NCBI GenBank assembly: GCA_036365515.1
Contig: CM070873.1
Span: 265,233,575-265,297,574, forward strand
DNA length: 64,000 nt
Direction: 5' to 3'
Source: Torymus aiolomorphi
Taxonomy: Eukaryota; Arthropoda; Insecta; Hymenoptera; Torymidae
Shown here: piece after piece, positions 11,412 to 23,257 of the stretch
How positions within the stretch are numbered: position 1 is the first letter of the stretch
How the letters are laid out: each line of letters begins with the position of its first letter
The notes under the pieces: generated by a model
Databases searched by the model: none
What the model was told of the DNA's origin: nothing
The model's input: the letters and a program-made list of their open reading frames with translations, nothing else
Position numbers and translations under genes: made by a program

Positions 11412-13045
11412 TCATGGGCCCTCCCGCCCGTATCGCTCTTTAATAAAAGACCGTTGGGCCACCCAGCACCGGGGACAAACCATCAGGTTAGCGCCCCGCC
11501 GACCACAATTGTGGCAATATACACTCAGGAGACGCGGGCACCGGAGGCATGAGTGACCCATCCGCCAGCAATTGTAACAGGCCTTGGGAGGTGGGGCGAG
11601 CGCCGGGTCCATGGGAATGGGGAGGAGCTCCCCAAACATAATGCCCCGTGTCTTCACGGGTAAAGCCTGTCTCCTGCTTCCCCCTGATCCCGCGCTCACC
11701 CTCGACCCACTTCTCTATCTCTCCCTCTCCACTAACGAAGGGGAAAACCTACACGGCGGCCCCGGAGGTGGCGACACCGTTCTCGGGGGCATTAATCAAG
11801 AAATAATCGCTCATCTCCAGGTGCCGCCGGAAGTTGTACGGCTTCGCCCTCTTCTTCTTCTTTCTCCTCCCGCCTCTACCTTGCTGCCAGCTGGGCGGCG
11901 CTCTCCACTTGGCCGCGGCGGCTCCCCTGCCGGGCACAAGGACTACCTCCTCCTCATGGTACCACTCCATGGGCTCAGGGGGAATCGTGGGGGTCGGTAT
12001 GGGAAGAGAGCGAAGAGAGTATTGGGGCGGGATATCTGGTTTCCGATACTCCGGTTCCCGCTCTTAACCCTCCGGCCCCGATCTCCCCTGTAGCCTTGGA
12101 GGGTGCTCCGAGGGAGGGGCCTCGTCTCTCCAAATGCCCCCACGGGAGGAACCATCACGATCGGCCGCGAGATACTCAGTGAGCTCCCACTCGGCCGTGC
12201 GACTCAACTCCTCTACACTCCGGCCACCCGTCCTCCTATCTGCCGCCAGCCGCCACTCTTCTTCGGGAATCTCCCTCGGGGGCGACAACGGATGGCACTG
12301 TTCCTTGTTGCCCCTAACGGCGAGCCGTCGTGGAACAGATCCTCGGTGGCGACAAGCCTCCAATTCCGCCTCCGCGCTCAACTCCGATTGAGGGAGAAAG
12401 AGCGCCGAAACGGAACCGGCAGCCGCGAAGGATACACCCCTCTCCGCCGTCGCCTCCGAGGATTCCTCCCCCCGCATCTCCCTCTTCATCTCAACTCTCG
12501 ATCTCTCCACTCTCTCTTTCTCCAACGATTTTCTTTCCTTTCTCATCTTTCTCCTTATCACTCTCTCCTGCTCTTCCCACTCGAGTCTCTCCAACTCTTC
12601 CTCTTCCTCTCTTGCTAATCTATCTCTTTCCCGCTTCTCTCTCTCCACTCTCACTCTCTCCACACGCTCCGCCTCCAACCGAAATTTTTCCACTCTCTCT
12701 CTCGCTTTCTATTCTTTTCTCTCGTCTCCCTCTCTCTCTCTCTCTCGACTCTTTCTCTCCCTTCCTCTCCATTCTCTTTCTTCTCAATCTCTCGCCTCTC
12801 GCTCTCTACTCTTGTTCTCTTTCTCCGCCAACTCCCTCTCCACTTTCCCTCTTTCCACTTCCTTTCTCTCCACTTCCTCTGCCCACGAAAAGTGGGATAA
12901 TAGCCGGGGCGGTACATAAGACTGCACTCGACCCGTCCCCATGTCCACGATCTCCCCGGTCGGTGTCGCTCACGACGTCTCCGGGAGCTCGTGGAATTCT
13001 GGGTACGGGGAGTGCGGCACTCCGAACCCACCCCTCTTCGGCCAC
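11412..13045 (-). pseudogene. Third ORF of the Gypsy element: charged coiled coil plus gag-like zinc motifs
   Basis: It begins 36 bp after the pol stop (MAEEGWVRSAALPVPRIP at 13045) and passes through three frames. Most of the middle (about 12.0-12.9 kb) is Glu/Arg/Lys-rich with predicted coiled-coil character. The end (11699-11412) holds CYNCWRMGHSCLRC, a CX2CX4HX4C zinc knuckle, followed by CHNCGRRGANLMVCPRC, a CX2CX9CX2C motif. The gag C-terminus has the same two motif types with identical spacing. It is therefore plausibly a gag-derived nucleic-acid-binding protein rather than an envelope; no signal peptide or membrane segment is seen. Confidence 0.55.
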
Positions 13046-13080
13046 CCCCTTCTGGCTCTTATTTGAAACAAAACAAAAAA

Positions 13081-14253
13081 TTAGTCTTTCAGTCGCGCCA
13101 AGACCCCAGCAGCTCGTGTCAGGACATAACGCTTAAGTTCGGAAACATGCACTTTCGTGATTCGACGGTTCGCCGTTTCCCCCTGCCCGAGCACATAAAC
13201 TGTAGGAGAAAGAATCTCAACCACTTCAAACGGGCCTTCGTACTTCGGCGCTAGCTTCGCGTTAAACTTCTTCGCCGCGTCGGACAGATAATGCGACTTT
13301 CTCTACACTCTATCTTCCACTCCAAACTTCACGTCCTTTCTCCCTCTGTTGTAATGCCTTTCCTGGGTTTGCTGCGCCTCGTCCATGTGACGGCTCACCA
13401 GATCCCTCAATGCAGCCAATCGCTTCATTCTGTCTTCCCACATCTTGGGATCTATTTTCTCCACTAATCTCTCACTCTCCACCTCGCATCGGAAGCTCTT
13501 GACTGGTCGGAGGTGCCGTCCAAAATTCAGAAATGCTGGCAATACCTTAGTAGTCGCCTGCACCGCAGTATTAACCGCGTGTAAATCCCAAATCCGCTGG
13601 CCATTACCCACGAATGTCGAGATCATGGCTTTAAGAGTCCGATTGCTACGCTCCACCGGGTTGGCCTGCGGATGATATGGCGGAGTAGTCATATGTCGCA
13701 CCCCGTACTCCTCCAACATGTCTTTTACGACCTTATTGTCGAACTCCTTACCGTTGTCGCTCAATAGGTAATCTGGAGTCTCCCAGCGGAACAGAATCAG
13801 CTCCTCGATTGCTTTCGCCACCAACTTTCCGCCGGCCTTTCGAATAGGCTTCACCTCAATCCACCGGGTGAATAGATCCTGGAAGACGAGCAAATATCGG
13901 TGCTGACTCTTGCTGGGGGGAAACTCCATCGTGTCCACTGCGACCACAGCCCAAGGCCTCTCCACTATTCGCTTGCTCATCAAGCCCTCTGGATCTGTTT
14001 GCAACCCCTTGTATTTCTGGCACAACTCGCAACTTTTCACGAACGTGCAAACGTCGTGATAGACCGCCTTCCAGTGATACTCTCTCGCTACTCGATCATA
14101 CGTTTTCTCCACCCCTAGATGGCCAACGGATGGAGCACAATGCGCATCCGCTAGCACTCGCTCTTGGTACTCCACCGGCACTACTAATCTCCACTTCTCC
14201 TCGTTCCACTGAATCAAGTAGAGGATTCGACCAGTACATGTACAAGCAGCCAT
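13081..14253 (-). pseudogene. Gypsy integrase
   Basis: This domain catalyses cDNA insertion. The HHCC zinc finger is at HCAPSVGHLGVEKTYDR then CELCQKYK. The core triad is visible at VAVDTMEF (Asp), LLSDNGKEF (Asp) and HPQANPVERSNRT (Glu). After the DRV residues near 13303 an in-frame TAG replaces a codon that is usually Trp in this family. The frame then continues (RKSHYLSDAAKKFNAKL, YEGPFEVVEIL, VHVSELKRY) to a TAA at 13081-13083, so the C-terminal chromodomain-like tail is cut off. Confidence 0.85.
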
Positions 14254-14551
14254 TCTTCACTCTCCACTGTTGATACTTCGCAGGAAACTTCTTCACTTCC
14301 TCCATTCTCGCTAGGTACCATGGATCCTTGATCTCTTCAAATACAGCTATCTCCACCTCACTCGACTCTTGCGCTCTCGATAGAGCATCTGGCACCTGAT
14401 GGAGCGTTGCTTTGCGGTGAACAATGTCAAAGTCCCACTGCTGCAGCTGCAGAGCCCAGCGTGCCAACCTTCCGGTTCGCTCTTTGAGGTTACACAACCA
14501 CTTAAGGCACTGTGATCCATCACCACCGTGAACTGATAGCCCTCCAAGTAC
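14096..14551 (-). pseudogene. Gypsy RNase H C-terminal half and connection
   Basis: Residues AYLEGYQFTVVMDHSAL resume pol immediately after the palindromic MITE. After a frameshift near 14505 the frame continues as NLKERTGRLARWALQLQQ, FDIVHRKATLH and VPDALSRAQ. These are standard Gypsy RNase H motifs (Asp in MDHS and PDALSR). Another frameshift near 14240 leads into integrase. Confidence 0.8.
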
Positions 14552-14717
14552 GCATGAATATCGTGTGAAAATCGTGTGAAAATCACGCGATATATAAAAA
14601 ATTGCTCCAGTAAAATTATTATTTATTATTTTTATTTAACCAATTCACGAATTAAGATTTGAGTATTACACTAATATACAAGAAAAACATTAAATTTAGA
14701 AATTAAAAAATTTTTGC

Positions 14718-14783
14718 AGATGATGGGAATCGAACACGAGACCCTTGGCACGACAGTCGGATGCTCTAACCACTCACCTATAA
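14718..14783 (-). other. tRNA-like module, left arm of 14552-15848
   Basis: Minus-strand reading: GTGAGTGGTTAGAGC (A-box-like), then a 25-30 nt spacer and GTTCGATTCCC (B-box), followed by A/T-rich sequence. It resembles a tRNA-derived Pol III promoter unit, but no good cloverleaf with acceptor pairing was found, so it is not called as a functional tRNA. Confidence 0.6.
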
Positions 14784-15541
14784 AAGACTTACAGTTTGCC
14801 TGTTCGAAACTGATATATAAGCTACACAACAATGTACTCGTTATATTCAATTACTTTCTTTATTCATTCATACATAATTGAGTAATAATAACATTATAAT
14901 CAAATTTAATATAGTTACTTAATTTAAAAATATCATTAATGAATAAGAATAATTTTTTTTGTCAGGAATAAAGGAAATATGAAAAGGGCATGTATATAAA
15001 TTTCTACCATACCATCATCATTTAATTTTTATTTACTATAATCCTGTGAACTTTTTTTTAACGAATGTGATTTTCTGCCTTTACAATCCATACAAAAAAT
15101 TTTTTTAAATTTCAGCTTGAAAATTTTCTTTTTTCTTGTTCAGCAATACGTATTTTTGAATTTAAAAATACAATGATCTAATCAATAATGAAATGAGTTA
15201 CCTTTTTAATTAAGATGTAATTTTTGCATGGATTGTGGAAGACAGAAAATCGCATTCAATAAAAAAAAAAGTTCACAGTATTATAGTAAATAAAAATTAA
15301 ATGACGATGTCGGTATCGTAGGAATTTATATACACGCCCTTTTCATATTTCCTTTATTCCTGACAAAAAAATTATTATTATTCATTAATGATATTTTTAA
15401 ATTAAGTAACTATATTAAATTTGATTATAATGTTATTATTACTCAATTATGTATGAATGAATAAAAAAAGTAATTAAATATAACGCGTACATTGTAGTGT
15501 AGCTTATATATCAGTTTCGAACAGGCAAACTGTAAGTCTTT

Positions 15542-15607
15542 TATAGGTGAGTGGTTAGAGCTTCCGACTGCCGTGCCAAGGGTCTTGTGTACGATACCCA
15601 TCATCTG
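15542..15607 (+). other. tRNA-like module, right arm of 14552-15848
   Basis: Inverted partner of 14718-14783. The A-box-like part (GTGAGTGGTTAGAGC) is intact, while the B-box is decayed (GTACGATACCC). Its position is set by the palindrome. Confidence 0.6.
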
Positions 15608-15848
15608 CAAACATTTTTTAATTTCTAAATTTAATGTTTTTCTTATATATTAGTGTAATACTCAAATCTTAATTCGTGTATTGGTTAAATAAAACTAATA
15701 AATAATAATTTTACTGGATCAATTTTTTATATATCACGTGATTTTCACGTGAAAATCACGTGAGGAATTGGTCGAAAACCTCACGTGATTTCTTACACGA
15801 TTTTCACACGATATTCACGCAATTATCACGTGATTATTTTTGTCAGGG

Positions 15849-17060
15849 TTAGCTTTTTAATTGCCCACACCATGGCCAGACACTCCTCGGTCGTCATATA
15901 ATTCTTCTCGGCAGGGGTCAAGACTCGACTCACATACACAATGGGGTGCTCTCCGTCTTCACTCTCCTGTGTTAGGATTGCTCCAAACGCGAATCCACTG
16001 GCATCACACTGCACCTTAAATGGCTTACTGAAATCCGGCCTCGCTAGGACCGGAGCGGATGCAAGCGCTTTCTTCAGCTGCTCAAAAGCCTCTTCCTGCT
16101 CCTCTCCCCAACTCCACTCTCTCCCTTTTCTCAACAATTTTACCAGTGGAATTTTTAACCCCAATTCATTCTTTATGAATCCCGAATATCACCCCAGCAT
16201 CCCCAAGAACCGGCGCAATTACTTCTCATTCTTTGGGGCGGGGTAATTAGCCACTGGCGCCACCTTCTCAGGGTCCGGTCGCAAGCCTTCGTGGTCCAAC
16301 AGGAACCCCAAGTAGGTGACTTGCGAGCAGCAAAACTCACTTTTCTCTATTCACCTCCAACCCAGTTCCCACTAACTCCTTCAACACTACTTCAATCCAA
16401 TACAGGTGATCCTCAAACGATTCAGTGGCAATGATTATGTCGCCGAAATACCCGAAGCCATTCGGTTGCACCTCGAGACCGAACAACGAATCCACCAGTC
16501 ACTGAAACGTACCGGGCGCGTTCATCAGTCCGAAAGGCATCCGAGTGAACTGCCACAGGCCCGATCCCGGCACCGAGAAGGCGGTATACTTTCGGCTCGC
16601 TTTCTCCAAGGAGATTTGATGACGCATGCTTGAGATCAATCTTCGTCAGATACTTCGCCCGTCTCAACTTATCTAAAATCGTATCCATGTTTAGGATGGG
16701 GTACGCATCACAACGTGTCACGTTATTCAAATTTCGATAGTTGACACAGAACCGATACGTACCGTCGGACTTTTTGATCATCACCGAGGCACTACTATAG
16801 TCGCTAGCCAACCTCTCGATAATCTCCTCATTAAACATCTGCTCCACTTCCTCAATCGCCACTTGCTGCAGCTTAGGTGATGTCCGATGAGGATGGTGTT
16901 TAAAGGGCTTCGTTCCTTGCACATCTATCGTATGTTCGGTCAAGTTTGTCACTCCCCTTTTTCGCACACGCTCCGGGTAAATCAGTAAGCGGTCCAGCAA
17001 TTTCTCCACGGTTTCTCATTCGTCTTCCTCCAATTCAGAAATCCCGGCGCATTTCGCGTG
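15849..17060 (-). pseudogene. Gypsy reverse transcriptase and RNase H N-terminal half
   Basis: RT starts near MEKLLDRLLIYPERV; motifs are FCVNYRNLNNVT and YLTKIDLKHAS (motif A). A frameshift after that moves to the frame encoding the palm, where the active site reads GYFGDIIIATE instead of the usual Y-hydrophobic-D-D. RNase H follows (VQCDASGFAFGAILTQ with Asp, MTTEECLAMVWAI with Glu) up to the MITE boundary. The changed catalytic Asp would abolish polymerase activity. Confidence 0.83.
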
Positions 17061-17717
17061 AATAACGGCGTTTTTCTTCTCGCCCGTCTTGGCAAAAGGC
17101 CTCCAACGCCCTTCTCTCACTCTCCACACCCCTCGGCTGAGCTGCGCGTCCACGTTAAATAATTTGCAGAAATCCATCCCTAAGATTATCTATTGGTCTA
17201 GATTATGCAGAGCCTTCATCGGTAGGGGAACCGCGTGATGATCGACTTCCAACATCACGTTCAGTACGCCCATGACCTTGGTGATTTCCCCGGTGACGTT
17301 GCGTACCGCCGTGGTGTCATCTCCTAATCGATCCTCAAACCGCTCTGGTACGCCGGGTCCAACCAACGACAACATCGCCCCCGGATCGAACAAGGCTTTG
17401 TAAATCTGTCCACCGAGCTTCACCATAATGAAGTTTCGATTCTCTCCGCGCAATCCCGCGACCGCATCGGGATCCTCCTGCAACTCCTTCTCTTCACTAC
17501 CATCTGGTCTCTCTTCTTCTCTGTTTTTCTCCACTTCCTTCTCCCTCCTCTCCACGTCAATCTCCTGGTCCTCCTTCAATGGCCGCACATCAACGGGCGA
17601 TTTCCTTTCCTCTGTTTTCACACTCTCCAGCTCCACCATGATATCTTCGAGCCACCCGTCGTCACTGGACTCCTCACTCCCCCCGCCTACTAACAAGCGT
17701 TCTTCTGGCTCAGCCAA
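17061..17717 (-). pseudogene. Gypsy aspartic protease
   Basis: An acidic N-terminal linker is followed by FIMVKLGGQIYKALFDPGAML. The catalytic loop is D-P-G where most retroelement proteases have D-S/T-G. VGPGVPERF follows, and after a frame break GMDFCKLFNVDAQLSRG (flap and post-protease consensus). It would mature gag-pol. Whether DPG is a lineage feature or a mutation cannot be decided from this copy alone. Confidence 0.7.
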
Positions 17718-20700
17718 CTCTGGCTGTCTGGCCTTGGGCGCGCCGCTCTTCTCCCTTTTACTCGTCTCGTTCTCCCTCGTGACTCCATGGTTATTAACCT
17801 CCGCTTTTCCTCTTCACCTTCCTTCTTCGCTTCCCTCTCCTTCTCCACGGGACTCACTTCACCTCTTACTTCTACGCGTACCTCTCCCTCCACCTTCTTC
17901 TCTTTCCCCTTTCTCTCTACACTTTCTCTGTCTCCACGAGTCTTCTCTAACTCCACTGAGGGTCACTGGGGAACAAGCACATTTAAGATGCTCGCCCTCC
18001 AGCCTGCCCGTTTCCCAGCTTCGCTCGTAATGGCGCGCAGCTCGGACAGGTCTTGAGGGTTACATTCGGCGCGTCACAGTTTTGGCAGCACTCACGACGA
18101 AGCTGGGCAGGCTGATTACGTGTTAAACAATTTCGCTGCGTATGTCCCTTCTGCTTACACCAGTAACAGACCACTTCGGGGCACACAGAGGCTCTGTGGC
18201 CCACTGCTTGACAGAGGTTACAGACCCCCATAAATGGTCTCTCCTCTACTCCTACAGTCGGGGTTTAGCCAGGTCCAGCTGGACGCCCATACCCACCTCT
18301 CGGAGGACTAGATCGCCACTCTCCAGAGCCCTGACTCTGTGCCGGAGCCCCTTTCCACAGTTCGCTCCCATATCCTCGACCTGCTTCATAGGGAGGCCTG
18401 GAGATTCCAGGGCCCCCTTGGATCTCGCCTCTTCTTTCTCCACCGTCTGCTCATCTAGCATCTTCTGCTGCGTAGTCCCCGCCTTCGATTCTCCGTCACT
18501 TGTCTTCCCGCCCGTAGGTCAGGTCGTTTTCGCCGCCTTCTTCATTCTTCCCCCCTGTCTTCGCAGGCTTCGAGGAAACGCCTTCTACTTCTCCTCCCTT
18601 CTCCACGACTGCTATGCCCTTTTGGCAACTCGAATTGCCCGAAAACACCGCTCCCGGCACTCTTATCTTAACAGCAGGGGACGGCGGGAGATAACGACTA
18701 TCCAACTCCTTTTGCCTCTCCCAGCGACACCCGTATCTCTCCAAATCCTCTAGGGTCTCCACCAACTTGTCGGACATCGCGTTCCTATATTCTGGAAGGA
18801 TATTACGATATGCCGTCTCCACCAATTGTCTTTCGGACGGTGGCCGTTTGAAGCGGGAGACGATGTAGTTAAAATTGGAAAGGTAAGTGGCGATCTCCTC
18901 GCCCTTAGCTTGCGTCCTTCGCCTCAAATCATCCAACAGATCTTCGCGGTCATATTCCGTGACGAATTGATGCTTGAAGGCCTTACGGAATCCCAGCCAA
19001 GAGTGAGTATCCAGTCGAATGGTTCTAAACCACCTGCCAGCTCTCTTAGCCAAGATACAGGGCAAAGCACCGAGCAGCTCTCGATCACCGAGATCCGTCC
19101 CCTCGCGGCAGTCCTCTAACTGCTCTAAAAACTCCTCAGGGTTCTCCTTTTCCTCTTCACTGAACTTAATGCCCCAACTCTTCAATAGCTTGACGACACG
19201 GGCCTTTTGCTCCGCTGCAGGCATCGCTCTCCACCTTCTCCTCGGCTCCACTTCTTCGTCGTTCTCCGTCTCGCTGATGACTCGGCGTCCACGACGAGCG
19301 AAACTATTCCTCTCCGATTTCTCTCCACTCTCACTACTGCTCGAGATCGTTATGCTACGCATCCCCTGCTTCTTCTTCCTTGTAGATCTCTCGGGCCGCC
19401 CCAGGGATCGCATTCCACTCTCCAGCGTACCAGCCCTCCTCGGCAGATTCTCCCGACGGTTCTCTATTTCTTCTTCAATACTTAGTCGTTCCAGGAGGGG
19501 AGAATCGATAGGTCTTCGTCACGGGAGCCCTGCCGATTTCCTTCTCAACAGTTGCCTAACCTCCTCGTGGTTCGAAGTACCGGTCCCCCGAGGATTCTTT
19601 ACGGGCCTGTACGTTGTGCCGCTTCCTTCTCTCTCCGAGTGTGATGAGCGAATGCTTTGATCCCTCTCCCTCTTCAACACTGTCTCCGGCTCCACGTAAT
19701 TCTCCTCTTCACTGCTCTCATCCACGTCCCAATTCTGGCCTGGGGTGTACCATTCCCTTTGAGTCTGCCCCTTCTTCCTCGCTGGAGTCTCCTTTTGAAC
19801 GGGAGCTGGCGGTGTTCTAAAGGGTGTCTGAGCCGGCAGGGCTGAAGGTGGGAACGGTTCAGTGATCAGCAGCCCCCGATATAAACGAGCCGAATAGTAC
19901 TCCCACGTAAACGCCATGGGAGGTAAAAATCTGCTACTGTCGTAGGTTGCTGTCACTCTGGGCGCACTCAGAACTGAGACTGAAGTTGTCACTGCCGGGT
20001 GAGCCCCTGTCGCCCACAGGACCGGACCCGCGTTACTCCTGGTGACGCTCAGTGAGCTAGTGACAGTCACCGCCCTGCAAAAACTATCTTACTAAAATAG
20101 ATTCGATCCGATTAAAAAATCCAACATGACTTAATCGGAAATCTTAATACGAAAATACCAGATTTAAAACTATTAAAATTGATTCATTTAAATCAGTTTT
20201 TATCAGAATTAATTGATATTTTTCTCACCTTATTAAATCCGATTTAATTTATATTTAAGTTTTAAATTCAAACTTTAATATGAAACAAATCGGATTTAAT
20301 AAGGTGACAAAAATATCAATTAATTCTGATAAAAACTGATTTAAATGAATCAATTTTAATAGTTTTAAATCTGGTATTTTCGTATTAAGATTTCCGATTA
20401 ATTCATGTTGGATTTTTTAATTGGATCAAATCTATTTTAATAAGATAGTTTTTGCAGGGCGTCGCTGGCGTAGGCCCCTCCTGCTGGTGCACCATTACCT
20501 CCACCATCTGCTCTCTTCCTCTCTCCATATTATCTTCTTCGCTTGCCACCCGCGAGCCTTCACTGCTCGTATTAGCCCGGGAACGGGTCACTCTCTTCTT
20601 CTCCGAGGGCTTCTTCCGCCGAATGTTCTTATCTTCCCCCTCTCCTATCTCCACATCTACTCATATAATACCTTCAATGGCTTCAAAACCTGCCTCGTCG

Positions 20701-20985
20701 CAGGTATACCAGGGGATCTCGACCCCCGGCAATTCCTCGCGCAAGATCGCACGCAATAAACGATCTCGCAAACTCTCCAGATTACCGCGGCTATTCGCTC
20801 TCCGTTCCTCTAACTCCGCAATTAACTCCGTCGGCTGCAACTGGGCCACCGTCTGGGTCCAGCGCCTGGCCGTGCGTGATTGCGCCAACTCCTCCATCCT
20901 CGTGGCGTGCTCGCCCATGGCTCGTGTTTGCTTCTCCACGCCTACTACTCGCTCGCGAAAGCCGAGTAGTCCAACCCTCTCTCAA
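17718..20985 (-). pseudogene. Gypsy gag polyprotein, frameshifted and split by a MITE
   Basis: The N-terminal part (20939 or 20985 down to 20460) includes the coiled segment MEKQTRAMGEHATRMEEL. It is interrupted at 20073-20459 by a MITE. The middle (18496-19413) holds a retrotransposon-gag domain: WFRTIRLDTHSWLGFRKAF then FKHQFVTEYDREDLLDDLRR. The C-terminal part (17983-18231) has two CX2CX4HX4C knuckles (CNLCQAVGHRASVC, CYWCKQKGHTQRNC) and a CX2CX9CX2C motif (CQNCDAPNVTLKTCPSC). It would form the particle and bind RNA. Confidence 0.78.
20073..20459. mobile_element. 387-bp palindromic MITE (CCCTGCAAAAACT type)
   Basis: A nearly perfect inverted repeat from end to end: CCCTGCAAAAACTATCTTA at the left, its complement at the right, with arms of about 165 bp. 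CG flanks both sides (20071-20072 and 20460-20461), fitting a 2-bp target duplication. It is AT-rich, has no ORF, and sits inside gag. Confidence 0.82.
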
Positions 20986-21502
20986 CTCTCTACTCCATCT
21001 ACACTCTCTTTCTTACTCCACAAATTATCTCCGAACGTACGGCCTCCGCCTGTGCGACTCGCAATTACGCCACTAACTCTTCACAAAGAAATATTTAAAA
21101 TCAAGAGTTACGTATAATATAGGGGAGAACAAATAATTAAAATGTTTAACATATATATTTATTATTCGCACGCTGCTGCTATCGCTACGCCGCAATTGTC
21201 GCTAACTCGCCACGACTCCATCGCAACACACACACTTATTCTCACTCTCTTTCCGTACTCTACACACTTCCCATCCTTTGTCACAGCAGATTTCCCCACA
21301 AGAGATGCCAATTTGCGACAGTGAACTTAGGCGATGAACGCCAAGCCCGAACACTCGCAAATAAAATAATTATTAATCTCTTCTCTCTTCCTCTCGCCCT
21401 CTCTCGACACACTTGCCGTCCAAAAGGAGATTCCGCTGTGACATCGTATACCTGGGCAAGCTACGATGGTGAAAAGGTTGGGAAGGGTAATTGCGCAAAA
21501 TA
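20986..21502 (-). other. Gypsy 5' leader region
   Basis: About 500 bp between the gag start and the LTR remnant on the minus strand. It is AT-rich with no gene. A primer binding site could not be recognised with confidence. Confidence 0.35.
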
Positions 21503-21714
21503 AGTACTCAAACAATAATTTAAACTAATTTTCAGTTTATTCAACTAAAACCCTAACTACACTTCGCTAAGGCTCATTCACTCTCACTCTCACTCTCTAT
21601 CCGCAACGCTAACTCCCCCGCACTCACTCTCTGCAACTGCCGAGAAGCACCTCCGCAAGCACGCACATTCGCGCGACCGGAGTCATCGCTACGCTGCTCC
21701 ACCGGTTCGTTGTT

Positions 21715-21793
<79 letters not shown>

Positions 21794-21860
21794 GCTCTCT
21801 CCTGCTCCCGGTGAGCGCGGACGTGTCTTCTCGCGCTCCGCCTTTTAAAGTCTTTTTCTG
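21503..21860 (-). repeat. LTR remnant, right copy
   Basis: Shares TACTCAAACAA, a TTTATTCAAC box (AATAAA on the minus strand), AAAACCCTAACTAC and the terminal GCTCCGCCTTTT with 4739-5215. A TC dinucleotide tract at about 21717-21791 expands it. It is cut near 21880 by the next non-LTR element. Confidence 0.55.
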
Positions 21861-21992
21861 ACGTTTTTTCGTCCCCGACAGACCCTACGACCGTAGTATT
21901 GGCATGCGCAGTTTTGCCATACTCGACTGAGGTGTTGTCTCGCATCAGTTGTTGCATCTGTTGCGCCTGAGCATCGATTTTACTGCTGTTCT

Positions 21993-23257
21993 GTGAGCCC
22001 GGATCATAACCTCAATTCTACGAAACGAAAGCGAGATTCCGAGAACCGACACCAGCGTCATCTTTCGGTTGAGCATGCTCCCAATGTCAACAAGCGACCT
22101 AGGCAGGAGGATGATGACGGCACCACATCACTTGCAGTTTTTCTCACTGCCGAACAGGTAACGCAGCTCTCCGATACCATCAGCGTACACCGTGACACAC
22201 TACTCAGCTGGTTGTCAAACGAAAAGGAGACTGAGAGAAAAAATAAGATACGCTGTGCGTAAAAAAAAATAAAATCTCAAGTGCGTATATATGTAAACTA
22301 GCTACCGACGACGTGGCTGGCGAATATCAGTGCGCACTGGGCAAAGCATGCGAAAATCTCGAGAAAGCCAGCGCCGCGATTACTAAAGTAATATCTAACG
22401 GTCAAAACAATGCCACAAACACGCGATGCTAGTATGCTAGTGTAATTAAACAACAAGGCCGTATTCACCCGGAGAAAGTGACTCTTGATCGCGGCAAGCC
22501 TATCCCGATTTCGACGGCAACCCGAGTAGTCATTGGCCCGCGCGACGACGTCTCGGAAAATTTCACCTCCGCAAAAGACAGTGAAGCCAAATTTCTTGAG
22601 TCGGTAGATCCAATACAACTCGGCCTAAAAGTAAAGCGTATCAATTTTACAGCGAATAATTATATCGCACTCGAGGCAGACCACATAGACACCGATGCTC
22701 TGTGTAATAGCGCCAGTTTATTAGCGGTCGGGCTCGAGGTCAAGCCCGAAAATAAACTCAATCCGCGCATCATCATCCATGACGTGCCTGTTGAGTATGA
22801 CGAACAAGTAATATTACGTAGTGTCATTGACCTTAATCTTCCCGATTTCAAATTAGAAGATATAAAAATGGTTTACATGTATCCGGCGCGTGAAAAGAAA
22901 AAACACAGATCTTGCATAATCGAAATTAAGCCCGAATGTAGAAAAGCTCTGGAGAGGTTGTCGCGTTTGTATATTTCCTGGCAATCTTATCGGTTTACAG
23001 ATCATGTTTCGATTCTACAATGTTTTCAATATTTGAAACCCGGGCATAAAGCTGGCGAATGTAAAAAAGGGCCCCGCTGCGGCCACTGTGCGGGCGATCA
23101 CAACTCTAACGCGTGTAAAAAGAAAGGAGACTCAAAATGCTTTAATTGTTTCTCAGCGCAGATTCAAAACTTCGCGCACTCCGCTTTCGATAAATCTAAA
23201 TGCACTCTGCTAACGAACAAAATCGAGCGTAAAATTAACAGAATCGATTATGGCTAA
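21993..23257 (+). pseudogene. ORF1 (gag-like, three Cys-rich motifs)
   Basis: The N-terminal frame from ATG 21993 (basic, KRKRDSENRHQRHL) ends at 22262. The frame then shifts and has a stop near 22430. The main body 22478-23257 carries an RNA-binding type central domain followed by CFQYLKPGHKAGEC, CGHCAGDHNSNAC and CFNCFSAQIQNFAHSAFDKSKC. The first knuckle has Tyr in place of its second Cys. It is a nucleic-acid chaperone of the LINE RNP by family knowledge. Its stop overlaps the ORF2 start. Confidence 0.72.

Larger units (their letters stand above)
14552..15848. mobile_element. Palindromic TIR element (CCCTGACAAAAA type) inside Gypsy RNase H
   Basis: Arms of about 550 bp around a centre near 15160 are inverted copies. 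The right end is CCCTGACAAAAATAATCACG read inward. The left end lacks the outermost 30 bp or so and starts at a CGTGTGAAAATCGTGTG stretch. The subterminal parts are full of CACGTG palindromes. It splits pol between AIKKL and AYLEGYQF. Each arm holds a tRNA-like module. No ORF is seen, so it is non-autonomous. Confidence 0.8.
10637..21100 (-). mobile_element. Ty3/Gypsy LTR retrotransposon internal region with extra ORF3
   Basis: On the minus strand the order is gag (20985 to about 17720), protease, RT, RNase H, integrase (to 13081), then an additional ORF (13045 to 11412). PR-RT-RH-INT order identifies Ty3/Gypsy. Two palindromic MITEs split it: 20073-20459 in gag and 14552-15848 in RNase H. 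Numerous frameshifts, a stop in the integrase tail and an altered RT active site show it is dead. Confidence 0.85.

Noticed and set aside
11006..11415. Minus-strand ORFs as a fourth Gypsy gene or envelope
   Set aside because: No signal peptide, membrane segment or known motif; two overlapping short frames only.
10826..13136. Long plus-strand Pro/Ser/Leu-rich ORFs
   Set aside because: They are antisense shadows of the Glu/Arg-rich Gypsy ORF3 and of CT-rich minisatellite; no domain or start context supports them.
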